Shown in pieces: positions 25,061 through 33,515 of a DNA stretch of 64,000 bases (the stretch's first letter is position 1; every line of letters begins with the position of its first letter). The position numbers and the translations under genes were made by a program. Source of the stretch: Desulfoluna spongiiphila (GTDB lineage Bacteria; Desulfobacterota; Desulfobacteria; Desulfobacterales; Desulfolunaceae). The notes beneath the pieces are model-generated. The model made no database searches, was not told the DNA's origin, and saw nothing but the letters and a program-made list of their open reading frames with translations. Location: the NCBI RefSeq assembly GCF_900101345.1, contig NZ_FMUX01000022.1, forward strand, positions 1 to 64,000. The letters are read 5' to 3'.

Positions 25061-26740
25061 TCAATGTTCGCGGTAACGGGGCAGGGAGATGGTAAACACC
25101 GAGCCCTCGCCCACGGTGCTGGAGACATGGATGCGCCCCCCCATGCCCTCCACGATGCCGAAGCAGACCGAGAGCCCCAGCCCTGTCCCCGATCCCGGGG
25201 GCTTGGTGGTATAAAAGGGGGAGAAGATCTTGGCGCGGGTCTCCTCGTCCATGCCGCTCCCGTTGTCCGACACGTCCACGCACACGGTTTCCGCCTCCTC
25301 CCGGACGGCCACGCTCACCTTCCCACCGCAGCTCCCGTGCCGCGCTTCCACGGCATCCAGGGCGTTGTTGATCAGGTTGAGGAACACCTGCTGAAGCCGT
25401 GAGGGATCCCCCCAGACCTGGCGGCCGTTTTCCGGTATCTCCGTCCGGAACTGCACCCCGCTCACCTCGGCCCTTGAGCGCACCATCTTGGCCACGTCGG
25501 CAAGGAAGTCCCCCATGGACACGGCCTGGTCCCGGGTGGTGCTCTTTCTGCCGAAATTGAGGACCGACCGGGTGATGTCCGAGCAGCGGCCGATCTGAAG
25601 GCGCATCTGGTCCAGGGATTCCCGGACCACCTGAAAGTCTCCGGTGCCCTCCTCCACGTCCCGCACGGTCTCGTTCATGTAGGCCAGCTCGCTTTGCATC
25701 ACCTGCAAGGGGTTGTTGATCTCATGGGCAAACCCTGCGGCCATCTCCCCCAGCTCGGCCAGCCGGGCCGCGCGATAGAGCTGCTCTTCCAGGTGGACGG
25801 CCGCATCGTCGCTTCGCCGGATCCGGGAGACAATGCGGGAGGTCAGCCCGTACCCCACGGCCAGAAGCGCCCCGCCGCCTGCCACCATCACGGCAAAGAT
25901 CACAAGATAAATCCGCATTCGGTTCTCAAAGGCCTCGCGCTTGTCCTGCACCACCACCAGCCGCCACGCCTTTTCCGTGAGCCGGGTGGAGGCAAAGACC
26001 CGCTTGACCCCGTCCCGGCAGGGGATCACCCGGGCACCGGCCCACCCGTCACCCATGACGTAGGCATCGCTGTCGGGGTCCTTTTCCATAAGCTTGCCCC
26101 GGGAGGGACGAAGGCTCTGGTACACCCCTTCGTCGTTTAAGAGAAAGGCCTCCCCGGTCTGGCCGATGCGCACCCCGCCGGTGACGGCCTGGAACACATC
26201 GGTATCAATGGTGGCCCTCAGCACCCAGGGACGCCCCGTCCCCTGCACCCGCACGGCCACCACCACATGGGGGGTCTTGCGAAATCCGGTAAAGACATCA
26301 CTGATCCAGGAGCCGGTGTCCATGGTCTTTCGAAACCAGAACTCCTCCTGATAATCGATACCCTCCAGCCGATAGGGGCCGGTATACGCCACATGCACCC
26401 CGGCCTCGTCGAAAACCCCCAGGTCCATGAAGGCCCCGGAGCTGGACTGGAGATGGCCAAAGGCCGCCTCCAGGTGCTCGGGATTCGACAGCGCTTCAAA
26501 TGAGGAGATGGAGGCCAGAAGCACCAGGTCGGTGCGCCGCTCTTTTAAAAAGGTGTCCACCATCATCCCGTGATCCCGGGCCGTCTGGGAGATCCGCGCC
26601 ATGATGCTTTTTTCCATGGCACCGGAAAAAAGGATGGCCCCCACCACCAGCAGTACGAGAAAGGGAACCAGGGGAACAAGGGTCATGTTGCCCAGGATAA
26701 ACCGCGCGATTTTCCGATCGTATGCCCTGCCTGTCATCAT
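25061..26740 (-). CDS. Sensor histidine kinase with extracytoplasmic dCache domain
   Basis: A 559-aa membrane kinase. A transmembrane helix (about 18-40) precedes a periplasmic dCache-type sensor (41-275) and a second helix (about 277-298). The HisKA domain has the H-box FAHEINNP with H339. The ATPase domain has LINNALDAVE, DVSDNGSGMD and GSGTGLGLS. The sensor is clearly paralogous to that of the hybrid kinase at 33499-35595 (shared GPY.L.G..Y, F.G.R..PH.VVAV and RATIDTD). Probable donor for the nearby receivers and the NtrC-type regulator. Confidence 0.93.
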   Translation of the reverse strand: MMTGRAYDRKIARFILGNMTLVPLVPFLVLLVVGAILFSGAMEKSIMARISQTARDHGMMVDTFLKERRTDLVLLASISSFEALSNPEHLEAAFGHLQSSSGAFMDLGVFDEAGVHVAYTGPYRLEGIDYQEEFWFRKTMDTGSWISDVFTGFRKTPHVVVAVRVQGTGRPWVLRATIDTDVFQAVTGGVRIGQTGEAFLLNDEGVYQSLRPSRGKLMEKDPDSDAYVMGDGWAGARVIPCRDGVKRVFASTRLTEKAWRLVVVQDKREAFENRMRIYLVIFAVMVAGGGALLAVGYGLTSRIVSRIRRSDDAAVHLEEQLYRAARLAELGEMAAGFAHEINNPLQVMQSELAYMNETVRDVEEGTGDFQVVRESLDQMRLQIGRCSDITRSVLNFGRKSTTRDQAVSMGDFLADVAKMVRSRAEVSGVQFRTEIPENGRQVWGDPSRLQQVFLNLINNALDAVEARHGSCGGKVSVAVREEAETVCVDVSDNGSGMDEETRAKIFSPFYTTKPPGSGTGLGLSVCFGIVEGMGGRIHVSSTVGEGSVFTISLPRYREH

Positions 26741-26763
26741 CGCCTCCTTTTTGGAGAAAAAAC

Positions 26764-27040
26764 GCCTCCGGCGGCAAGGTGAGCCACCTTGAAAGCTGGT
26801 TGCGCATGCGCTTTGCCCCTCGTTCCTTGGGTCAAATCACATCCGCCTTTCAAAAAAATTTACTTAAGTAACTATTCAGCTTGCCTCCGGCGGGTCGCTT
26901 TTTTGAAAAAAAGCTCCGCAAAAAACTTTCCCGAAAATGACAAACTATCGAAATTGGTTCGGCGAAGCCTGGAAAGACTTACTAAAAACCTGTTTATCAA
27001 ACTTTTTAAAAGGTTGGCCCCCGGCAGGGCCGCCGGAGGC
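26764..27040. repeat. Paired inverted GCCTCCGGCGGC element, copy 3
   Basis: The left end is at 26764-26775 and the right end at 27030-27040. The left arm is the CAAGGTG-hairpin type with the CCCCTCGTTCCTTGGG core. The right arm is the ATCAAACTTTTTAAAAGGTTGG type. An extra internal head GCCTCCGGCGG is at 26883-26893. The element fills most of the 26741-27054 gap and ends 15 nt from the NtrC-type gene's stop codon. Confidence 0.8.
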
Positions 27041-27054
27041 AAGCGTTTCCATTA

Positions 27055-28518
27055 TTATTGATGCTTTCCCAGCTCCTCGGTCTCACCGGCGTTGATACGA
27101 GCGCCCACGGTGATGCCGTACTTGTCCATGCGGGCATGGAGGGTAGGCCGAGAGATCCCCAGCAGCCGGGCGGCCTGGGAGCGATTGCCCTCGGTGGCGG
27201 CCAGGGCTTCGGAGAGGATCACCCGGGAGCACTCATCCAGGAGGCGCTCAAACAGATCATCTTCCCGCCGGTCAAGGCGTCCCCGGACCCAGCGGCGGAT
27301 GATCTCCTCCGGGTCCTTCCAGGGATCCTCGGTGACGACATCCTGGCCGAGGCTTCGCGCGATGCTCTCCTGGGTGATGGCCCCGCCCCGGTGAAAAATC
27401 AGGAGCTTCTGGATCACGTTGGAGAGCTCCCGCACGTTACCCGGCCACTCGTAGCCCCCCAGGAGCTTCAACCCCTCCTGGCTGATGCCGGGATTGGCCA
27501 TGCCCAGCTCCAGGGCGTGGCGCCGGAGAAAGTAATCGGTGAGAAGGGCGATGTCCCCTTTGCGCTCCCGCAGAGGAGGCAGGGCAAGGGTCACCACCTT
27601 GAGGCGGTAGTAGATGTCTTCGCGAAACCGCCCCTTTTTGATGGCCCCTTCCAGGTCCCGGTTGGTGGCGGCTATGATCCGAACATCCACGGGGATGGTC
27701 TCCCGGCCACCGATGCGCTCAATGCTCCGCTCCTGGAGCAATCGCAGAATCTTGGTCTGGAGTTCCAGGGGCATGTCCCCGATCTCATCTAAAAAAAGGG
27801 TCCCGCCGTTGGCCTGTTCAATCTTGCCGATCTTCCGGTGGGTGGCCCCGGTAAAGGCCCCCCGCTCGTAGCCGAAGAGCTCGCTCTCCAAAAGGGTCTC
27901 GGGAATGGCCACGCAGTTGATCACCACAAAAGGCCGCCCGCTCCGGTTGCTGTGCTGATAGATGGCCCGGGCCGCCAGCTCCTTGCCGGTGCCGGACTCG
28001 CCCCGGATCAGCACGGTGGCGTCGCTTGCCGCCACCCGGCCGATGGACTTGTACACCTCCTGCATGGCAGGGCTGATCCCAACGATGCTCTCTTCATCGC
28101 CTCCGGGAACAGCTCCTGCCCCGGTGCCGCCTAAGGTCACGGTGGACTTCATGAAGCGCCCCGCCTCGGCCGCCTGCCCAATGAGCCGCAGCAACGCAGG
28201 AATATCAAAGGGCTTGAGCACGTAATCAAAGGCCCCCATCTTGGTGGCCTTGATGGCGGTCTCCGTGGTGCCGTAAGCGGTCATCACAATGACCGGCATA
28301 AGGCTCGCCACCTCCTTGAGACGCCCGAAAAGCTCCAGGCCACCCATGCCGGGCATCTTCATGTCGATGATGGCAAGGTCCGGCTTCAATCGCTCGGCAA
28401 GGTCAATTCCTGCAAGGCCGTTGGCCGCGCTGTGCACCCGGTACCCCTCAGCCGCAAGCAGCTTTTCAAAGGACGCCCGCAACGAATCGTCGTCGTCCAC
28501 AATAAGAATGGTAACCAT
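27055..28518 (-). CDS. NtrC-family sigma-54-dependent response regulator
   Basis: A 487-aa transcription activator. The receiver has D9-D10, phospho-acceptor D52 and K102. The AAA+ domain has Walker A GESGTGKE, the sigma-54 contact loop GAFTGA and Walker B GTLFLDE. A Fis-type helix-turn-helix (GNRSQAARLLGISRPTLHARM) ends the protein. The ATG at 28518 begins the conserved VTILIVDDD strand; an upstream extension would run through repeat sequence. It is the best candidate activator of the promoter at 24527-24542. Confidence 0.95.
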   Translation of the reverse strand: MVTILIVDDDDSLRASFEKLLAAEGYRVHSAANGLAGIDLAERLKPDLAIIDMKMPGMGGLELFGRLKEVASLMPVIVMTAYGTTETAIKATKMGAFDYVLKPFDIPALLRLIGQAAEAGRFMKSTVTLGGTGAGAVPGGDEESIVGISPAMQEVYKSIGRVAASDATVLIRGESGTGKELAARAIYQHSNRSGRPFVVINCVAIPETLLESELFGYERGAFTGATHRKIGKIEQANGGTLFLDEIGDMPLELQTKILRLLQERSIERIGGRETIPVDVRIIAATNRDLEGAIKKGRFREDIYYRLKVVTLALPPLRERKGDIALLTDYFLRRHALELGMANPGISQEGLKLLGGYEWPGNVRELSNVIQKLLIFHRGGAITQESIARSLGQDVVTEDPWKDPEEIIRRWVRGRLDRREDDLFERLLDECSRVILSEALAATEGNRSQAARLLGISRPTLHARMDKYGITVGARINAGETEELGKHQ

Positions 28519-28541
28519 ATCGCTCCTTAGTTTAAGGAAAA

Positions 28542-28746
28542 GCCTCCGGCGGCCCTGCCGGGGGCCAAACTTTTGAAAAGTTTGACAAACAGTTTTTAAA
28601 AAAGCGTGTGGACCAGCCCGCACAAACCATTAGCGTTTATATCGGGCGCAGCCCGAGCCGAAGGCCATTGCGCTTTGCCCTGAGGAACGAAGGGCAAAGC
28701 GCAATGGCAATCAGCTTTCGAGGTGGCTCACCTCGCCGCCGGAGGC
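28542..28746. repeat. Paired inverted GCCTCCGGCGGC element, copy 4
   Basis: The left end is at 28542-28552 (CCAAACTTTTGAAAAGTTTGAC subtype, written here in part) and the right end at 28735-28746. The right arm has an almost perfect 18-bp stem (GCCATTGCGCTTTGCCCT / AGGGCAAAGCGCAATGGC) around GAGGAACGA, followed by a GAGGTGG..CACCTC hairpin. It separates the 28786-30258 kinase from the NtrC-type regulator. Confidence 0.8.
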
Positions 28747-28785
28747 TTGCTTTTGCTCCCGACTTTAACCATAGAAGACATCCCC

Positions 28786-30258
28786 CTATCCCCTTTCTTC
28801 GCTGTCCATGGGCAGGTAGACCACAAAGGTGGTGCCTTTGGCCGCCACGGAGTCCACATCAATCCAGCCGCCGTGGTTTTCGATGATGCGCTGGGAGATG
28901 GGAAGACCCAGGCCGGTGCCGTCCTCCCGGGTGGTGAAGAAAGGCTGGAACACCTGCTCAAGCTCCTCTTCGGGGATGCCGCACCCGGTGTCGGCAAAGG
29001 AGATCTCCGCAAGGCCCGCACCGTCGGTCTCGCTGACCACCCGCTCGGTGATCACGATGCGGCCTCCACCGCCCATGGCTTTGCAGGCGTTTTCCATAAA
29101 GTTCACAAAGGCCTCTTTGAGTTGCTCGGGGTCGCAGGTCACCTCGGGGAGCGCCCTTTCCCGCTTCACCTCCACGGCCACCTCGTAGGAGCGAAGGCGA
29201 TGGGAGAGGAGCTGGAGGACCCGGTCCACCACCGTGGAGGGGCTTTCTAATTGCATGGCCAGGCGCGGGGGGCGGGAAAACTCCAGGAAGTTCTGGACGA
29301 TGGTGTCCACCTGGCCGATCTCCCGGGTGATGACCTGAAAATCCTCCTCCTGCTCCCGGGTGAGGGGCAGGGAACGGTTCAGGGAGAAGAGGCGCATCTT
29401 CACCGAGGTCATGGGGTTTCGGATGCTGTGGGCCATGCCCGCGGCCAGTTTTCCCACCAGCACCATCTTTTCGGCCATAAGGAGGTTCTCGCGGCTCCGG
29501 GCCAGTTCGGTATGGGCCTCGCCGGCGCTGCGGATGAGGTTCTCGATGCGGTGGGTCACGGCCTTGACTTCGTTGGGTTCCATTAAGGAAAGTTCACCGG
29601 CCTCTTCCCGGGCCAGGCGACGCAAAGGTGCCAGGACCTGACGGCCCAGCAGCAGGGTCAGGGAGCCCCCCAGAAAGGTCACACAGAGAAGGGCCACCAT
29701 CGTGACCCATCGCAGCTGTCTGGCCCGTGCATGGACGGCCTGCCGCGTTTCAAAGAGCTCCTCGGCATGGGCCTTCTTGTAGGCTTCGCAGTGGGTGAGG
29801 ATCTGGAAGAACTGGGCCCTCACCCCGGCATGGGCCTCGCCCCCGGCCTTTTCATCGCCGCTGATGTAAAGGCCCAGGGCCTTGTCTTTGGCCGTCACGT
29901 AAAGGTCGTACGCCTCCCCGATGGTCGCAAGGGTTTCCCGCTCCTCGGCGGTTCCGGCAAACCCCTGGGCCCGCTCCAGCCTCATGCGAAACAGCTGCCG
30001 GTACTCTCCCAGGCGCTGGAGCCATTCGGGATTGCGGTCCATGACATAGTAGGACATGAACCCCTTCTGGTTTACCAGGGCCGTCTCCAGGGCCTCGGCC
30101 GCCTGGTAGGCCGCCACGGTGTCGCTCACCATCCCCTGAATAAGGCGATCCACCCGGTAGGTATTCCATATCATCACCCCGCCGCAGGCCAGGGTCACGG
30201 CCACCATCAGGGCCACGAGGGACGTGGTTTTCGTTCGCAGGCTCAAAAAACCCGGCAT
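28786..30258 (-). CDS. Sensor histidine kinase with four-helix-bundle-like periplasmic domain
   Basis: A 490-aa kinase. Membrane helices at about 12-31 and 184-205 flank an all-helical periplasmic segment of ~150 residues. That segment resembles four-helix-bundle MCP-type or CHASE3-type sensors. The HisKA H-box reads MAHSIRNPMTS with H277. The ATPase domain has FVNFMENACKAM, FADTGCGIPEE and GTGLGLPISQ. It starts 3 nt after the kinase-like gene upstream, so they form one unit. It is probably paired with the NtrC-type regulator downstream. Confidence 0.92.
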   Translation of the reverse strand: MPGFLSLRTKTTSLVALMVAVTLACGGVMIWNTYRVDRLIQGMVSDTVAAYQAAEALETALVNQKGFMSYYVMDRNPEWLQRLGEYRQLFRMRLERAQGFAGTAEERETLATIGEAYDLYVTAKDKALGLYISGDEKAGGEAHAGVRAQFFQILTHCEAYKKAHAEELFETRQAVHARARQLRWVTMVALLCVTFLGGSLTLLLGRQVLAPLRRLAREEAGELSLMEPNEVKAVTHRIENLIRSAGEAHTELARSRENLLMAEKMVLVGKLAAGMAHSIRNPMTSVKMRLFSLNRSLPLTREQEEDFQVITREIGQVDTIVQNFLEFSRPPRLAMQLESPSTVVDRVLQLLSHRLRSYEVAVEVKRERALPEVTCDPEQLKEAFVNFMENACKAMGGGGRIVITERVVSETDGAGLAEISFADTGCGIPEEELEQVFQPFFTTREDGTGLGLPISQRIIENHGGWIDVDSVAAKGTTFVVYLPMDSEERG

Positions 30259-30261
30259 CTT

Positions 30262-31293
30262 CTACCTCCTTGCTCCCGTATCAAGCCCCATGCGGGCCAC
30301 CAGCCAGGCGTAACGGGATGCCGGTAAAACCAGCCTCCGGCCCGGGTGAAGGGCCATGAGACGCCACACCACCTCCTCGGGATCGGTCAGGGAGTCGGGC
30401 AAGTCAACCAGCAACCGCCCCCCCCACCCGAGGCCACCGTAAATCACCACCTCATGCTTCGTCGAGGCCATGCGCCCCCCGTTGCGTCCGGCAACGGCCT
30501 CCGTCATCTCCGCCAGGCCCCGGTCGCCTTCCACCCGCATGGACAAAAGGTAGGGAACCCGGGCTTCAAAAAGGGAGGGCGGTGCGCCCCGCCGACAGGA
30601 GATGGCCCCCAGGGCGTAGTTCCGCCTCACCCGGTCCTCCAGCTCGCCGTTGTCGAGGGGCGACTGGTTCCACAGGGTCAACCCGTTCCCGTGGTTCCAG
30701 AACTCCACATCCACACCGCGGCGCACCAGGTCCAATTCGGCCTCGGCCATGTCGGCTGCCAGACGCAGCCGGTCTACGGACAGGGGGCGGCCGGGGTCTC
30801 CCATGGCGACGGCGGTGCGTTCCAGAATGGCCCTGGCTTCTTCCCCGGCCGGGGAGAGCCCGCAGGGGAGGTACATGTCGTAGAAGGTGTGATCGAGAAA
30901 ACTCCGGCCAAACAAGCGCCGACGCCGGCGCGCCCATCCGCGATCGCCGTCGCCCCGGGCATCGGCAAAAAGCACACGAAACACCGCCACGGGAAAACGC
31001 TGCAGCAGGTGTCCCAGGTCTCCGTAAAAAATCCTCACCCCCCGCTCCAGGGCCGTGGCCATGGCCCGGCACATCCGGGCCCGGGCACATTTGCGTTCAT
31101 TTACCATACGGTCTGCCAGGGGGTGAGCGCCGAAAAGAGCCCATGAGAGGGCCAGGCTTCCCCCGCCCCCTTCAGCCGCCATGCCGATGAGCTCGTCATC
31201 TCCCATGGCAACGCTTCCGGTCTCCCGTTCCAGGTCTTCAACCAGCGTCCGGACCCGTTCGCTTTCGCCCCCGGAAATCACTATGGCCGTCAT
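30262..31293 (-). CDS. Degenerate cytidylate-kinase-like protein with unknown C-terminal half
   Basis: A 343-aa protein. Residues 80-165 (ALERGVRIFYGDLGHLLQRF, then FYDMYLP) align by eye with the kinase-like domain of the 36611-37843 protein (DAGDIILHGLSGHLIP, YDLVIPTD). That suggests a shared fold like the cytidylate-kinase-like family. The usual GSGG phosphate loop is not apparent (ISGGESERV instead), so catalysis is doubtful. The C-terminal ~170 residues are not recognised; 185-245 might be BON-like. The ATG at 31293 was chosen for the upstream GGAGGG. First gene of a unit with the downstream kinase. Confidence 0.6.
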   Translation of the reverse strand: MTAIVISGGESERVRTLVEDLERETGSVAMGDDELIGMAAEGGGGSLALSWALFGAHPLADRMVNERKCARARMCRAMATALERGVRIFYGDLGHLLQRFPVAVFRVLFADARGDGDRGWARRRRRLFGRSFLDHTFYDMYLPCGLSPAGEEARAILERTAVAMGDPGRPLSVDRLRLAADMAEAELDLVRRGVDVEFWNHGNGLTLWNQSPLDNGELEDRVRRNYALGAISCRRGAPPSLFEARVPYLLSMRVEGDRGLAEMTEAVAGRNGGRMASTKHEVVIYGGLGWGGRLLVDLPDSLTDPEEVVWRLMALHPGRRLVLPASRYAWLVARMGLDTGARR

Positions 31294-31692
31294 ATTCGTT
31301 TTTACCCTCCACCCGTGCAATCGGTGTTGCCGTTATCCGGGGCCACCACGCACCGATCCCGCCGGTGCCCCGCACATCATGCTGGCATCCGCCGCCCAGG
31401 GGCACCGCACCCCGGAGGGTCCTCTCCTGTCCCGAAGCTGACGTGTCAGTGCCCTCCTAACTCAGCAAGACCCATGCCAGCAGTGCCTGTCTGAAATCCT
31501 TTGAAAAATGACATCCGTGCGGGACCGGCCCGTGACAAAGGTTTACACAGTGGAAATTTTTCTGACACCCTTTTTTCGTCGGCATCCCTTGTCTACATTG
31601 CCCCTTGACACCACCTGCCGGGTACGCGATGGATAGGAGGCGGCATCACGCCACCGGCCCTGAGCCTTTGACCAAAGACAAAGGAGACCCCC
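31294..31692. other. Divergent intergenic region between the two signalling modules
   Basis: About 400 nt without a gene, holding promoters for both directions. Visible are a CTGAC-GT-GTCAG dyad (31438-31449) and a TTGACA (31605-31610) followed at 17 nt by a poor GATGGA. TGACA recurs several times (about 31509, 31532, 31563, 31606). No convincing -24/-12 element was found. Confidence 0.4.
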
Positions 31693-33093
31693 ATGCCCGT
31701 GCCCTCCCCGGCCATCGTTCATCTTCTCTCCACCGAGCTCTCCTTTGGCCGGTTCCTGGATGAAGTCCCCCTGGCCACGGCAGTCCTGGACAGGGACCTG
31801 CACATCGTCTGGCTCAACCGCGCCTTTGAGACCCTCACCGGCTTTTCCCGGAGCGATGCCTACGGCATCCCCTGCCGCTACATCGTTCGCAGCCGGGCCT
31901 GTGTGGAGGGCTGCCCCAGGAAAAACGGGGACATCACCACCCCGGTGCCCTGTGAGAGTGACCTCATCAACCGGGACCGGGTCCGCCTGCCCGTGAAACT
32001 CACCCTGGCTCCTTTGACCGACGCCCACGGCAACCTCACCGGGTACATGGAGACCATCGAGGACCTGCGGGCCGTCAGGAGCCTGGACAGCCGTAAGAGC
32101 CAGGCCTTCAGCTTCGAAGGGATCATCGGTCGCAGCGAAAAAATGGACAAGATCTTCCAGACCCTGCCCATCCTGGCCCAGAGCGACGCCTCCATCCTCA
32201 TCACGGGAGAAACCGGCACCGGCAAAGACGTGGTGGCCGAAGCCATCCACCAGACCTCCCTTCGCGCCGGGGGGCCCTTTGTCAAGGTCAACTGCGGGGC
32301 CCTTCCCGAGACCCTTTTGGAAAGCGAGCTCTTCGGCCACGCCAAGGGCGCTTTCACCGGGGCCGTGGAGAGCAAGCCGGGCCGATTCCGCATGGCCCAC
32401 AACGGCACCCTCTTCCTCACGGAGGTGGGGGACCTGCCCCTGGCCCTGCAGGTCAAGCTCCTCACCTTCCTGGACGACCAGGTGATCTACCCCTTAGGTG
32501 AGACCCGCCCCTTCCACGCCAACGTCCGGGTCATTGCCGCCACCCACCGCAACCTGGAGCAGATGGTGGCCCAAGGCACCTTTCGCCAGGACCTGCTCTT
32601 TCGCCTCAACGTGGCCCGGGTCCACCTGCCCCCGCTTCGTGAACGCAAAGGAGACATCCGCATCCTGCTGGACCACTTCCTGGAGATCTACCGAACCCAG
32701 CTCGGCAAGAGGCTCACCGGCTTCTCGCGGGAGGCCCTGGCCCTGCTCACCCACTATCGGTTCACCGGAAACATCCGGGAGCTGCGAAACATCGTGGAAT
32801 TTTCCGTCAACATGGCCACCGACACCACCATCGGCGTGGGCGCCCTGCCCGCCTATCTCCTGGAAGGGCCGCCCCAGGTTCCGTCCCCGGATGCGTCCGG
32901 CCCGTCCCCGGTGGCCTCCTATGACACGGCCCCTTCCCCCGGTGCCCCCCGGACCTGGGCCAGCACCGAACGGGAGATGATTCTTGCGGCCCTGCAGACG
33001 GCCCGGGGAAAACGCCAGGAGGCGGCCAGGTCCCTCGGCTGGGGCCGCAGCACCCTCTGGCGCAAAATGAAACAATACGGCATCACCGCCTGA
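31693..33093 (+). CDS. Sigma-54-dependent activator with cysteine-rich PAS domain
   Basis: A 466-aa enhancer-binding protein without a receiver. The N-terminal PAS domain (about 20-130) has cysteines C61, C70, C74 and C87, a spacing that could bind a metal cluster or sense redox. The AAA+ domain has Walker A GETGTGKD (172-179) and GAFTGA (219-224). Walker B reads GTLFLTE, with Thr243 replacing the usual aspartate. A Fis-type helix-turn-helix ends the protein (RQEAARSLGWGRSTLWRKM). It is a likely regulator of the promoter at 36540-36555. Confidence 0.9.
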   Translation: MPVPSPAIVHLLSTELSFGRFLDEVPLATAVLDRDLHIVWLNRAFETLTGFSRSDAYGIPCRYIVRSRACVEGCPRKNGDITTPVPCESDLINRDRVRLPVKLTLAPLTDAHGNLTGYMETIEDLRAVRSLDSRKSQAFSFEGIIGRSEKMDKIFQTLPILAQSDASILITGETGTGKDVVAEAIHQTSLRAGGPFVKVNCGALPETLLESELFGHAKGAFTGAVESKPGRFRMAHNGTLFLTEVGDLPLALQVKLLTFLDDQVIYPLGETRPFHANVRVIAATHRNLEQMVAQGTFRQDLLFRLNVARVHLPPLRERKGDIRILLDHFLEIYRTQLGKRLTGFSREALALLTHYRFTGNIRELRNIVEFSVNMATDTTIGVGALPAYLLEGPPQVPSPDASGPSPVASYDTAPSPGAPRTWASTEREMILAALQTARGKRQEAARSLGWGRSTLWRKMKQYGITA

Positions 33094-33149
33094 CCCTTGT
33101 CCATTTAAGCACTTGAAACAATTTAAAACTCTATGATACAGTTTTTTCC

Positions 33150-33515
33150 ATGTTAACAAAGATCCTCATCCCCATCGCCACCGATGAGGTGGCCCCCCGC
33201 TTCGACCTGGCCGCCGAGGTGCACATCGTCACCCTGCTCAAGGGGGGCGAGACCGAGGACAAGACCGTGGTCCTGCCACAGGCCTCCGCAGAAAAGCTCT
33301 GCCACCTGATCCTCACCGAGAACATCACCTGCGTAATCTGCGGCGCCATCGAGGAAGAGTATTTTCAGTTCCTTGCCTGGAAAAAAATCACCGTGATCGA
33401 TGCCGTGGCCGGACCCTGGGAAAAAGCCCTCATCCGCCACCTTCAAGGGGACCTCTCCGAAGGGGAGATGCTCTGCGACCGCATTGTGGAGGGACAGCAT
33501 GTGGACCATCCGTAA
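33150..33515 (+). CDS. NifX/NafY-like iron-molybdenum cofactor-binding domain protein
   Basis: A 121-aa single-domain protein of the dinitrogenase FeMo-cofactor-binding type. The start KILIPIATDEVAPRFDLAAE, the central ITCVICGAIEE and the end WKKITVIDAVAGPWEKAL follow the family fold. No nif genes are nearby, and stand-alone members occur in many anaerobes. It overlaps the next gene by 17 nt, so it is co-expressed with the hybrid kinase. A role in sensing is possible but inferred. Confidence 0.8.
   Translation: MLTKILIPIATDEVAPRFDLAAEVHIVTLLKGGETEDKTVVLPQASAEKLCHLILTENITCVICGAIEEEYFQFLAWKKITVIDAVAGPWEKALIRHLQGDLSEGEMLCDRIVEGQHVDHP

Noticed and set aside
26741..27054. Flanking direct duplications around the inverted elements as proof of transposition
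   Set aside because: I compared the bases outside the heads of each copy and saw only A/T-rich flanks that mirror each other, not direct duplications.
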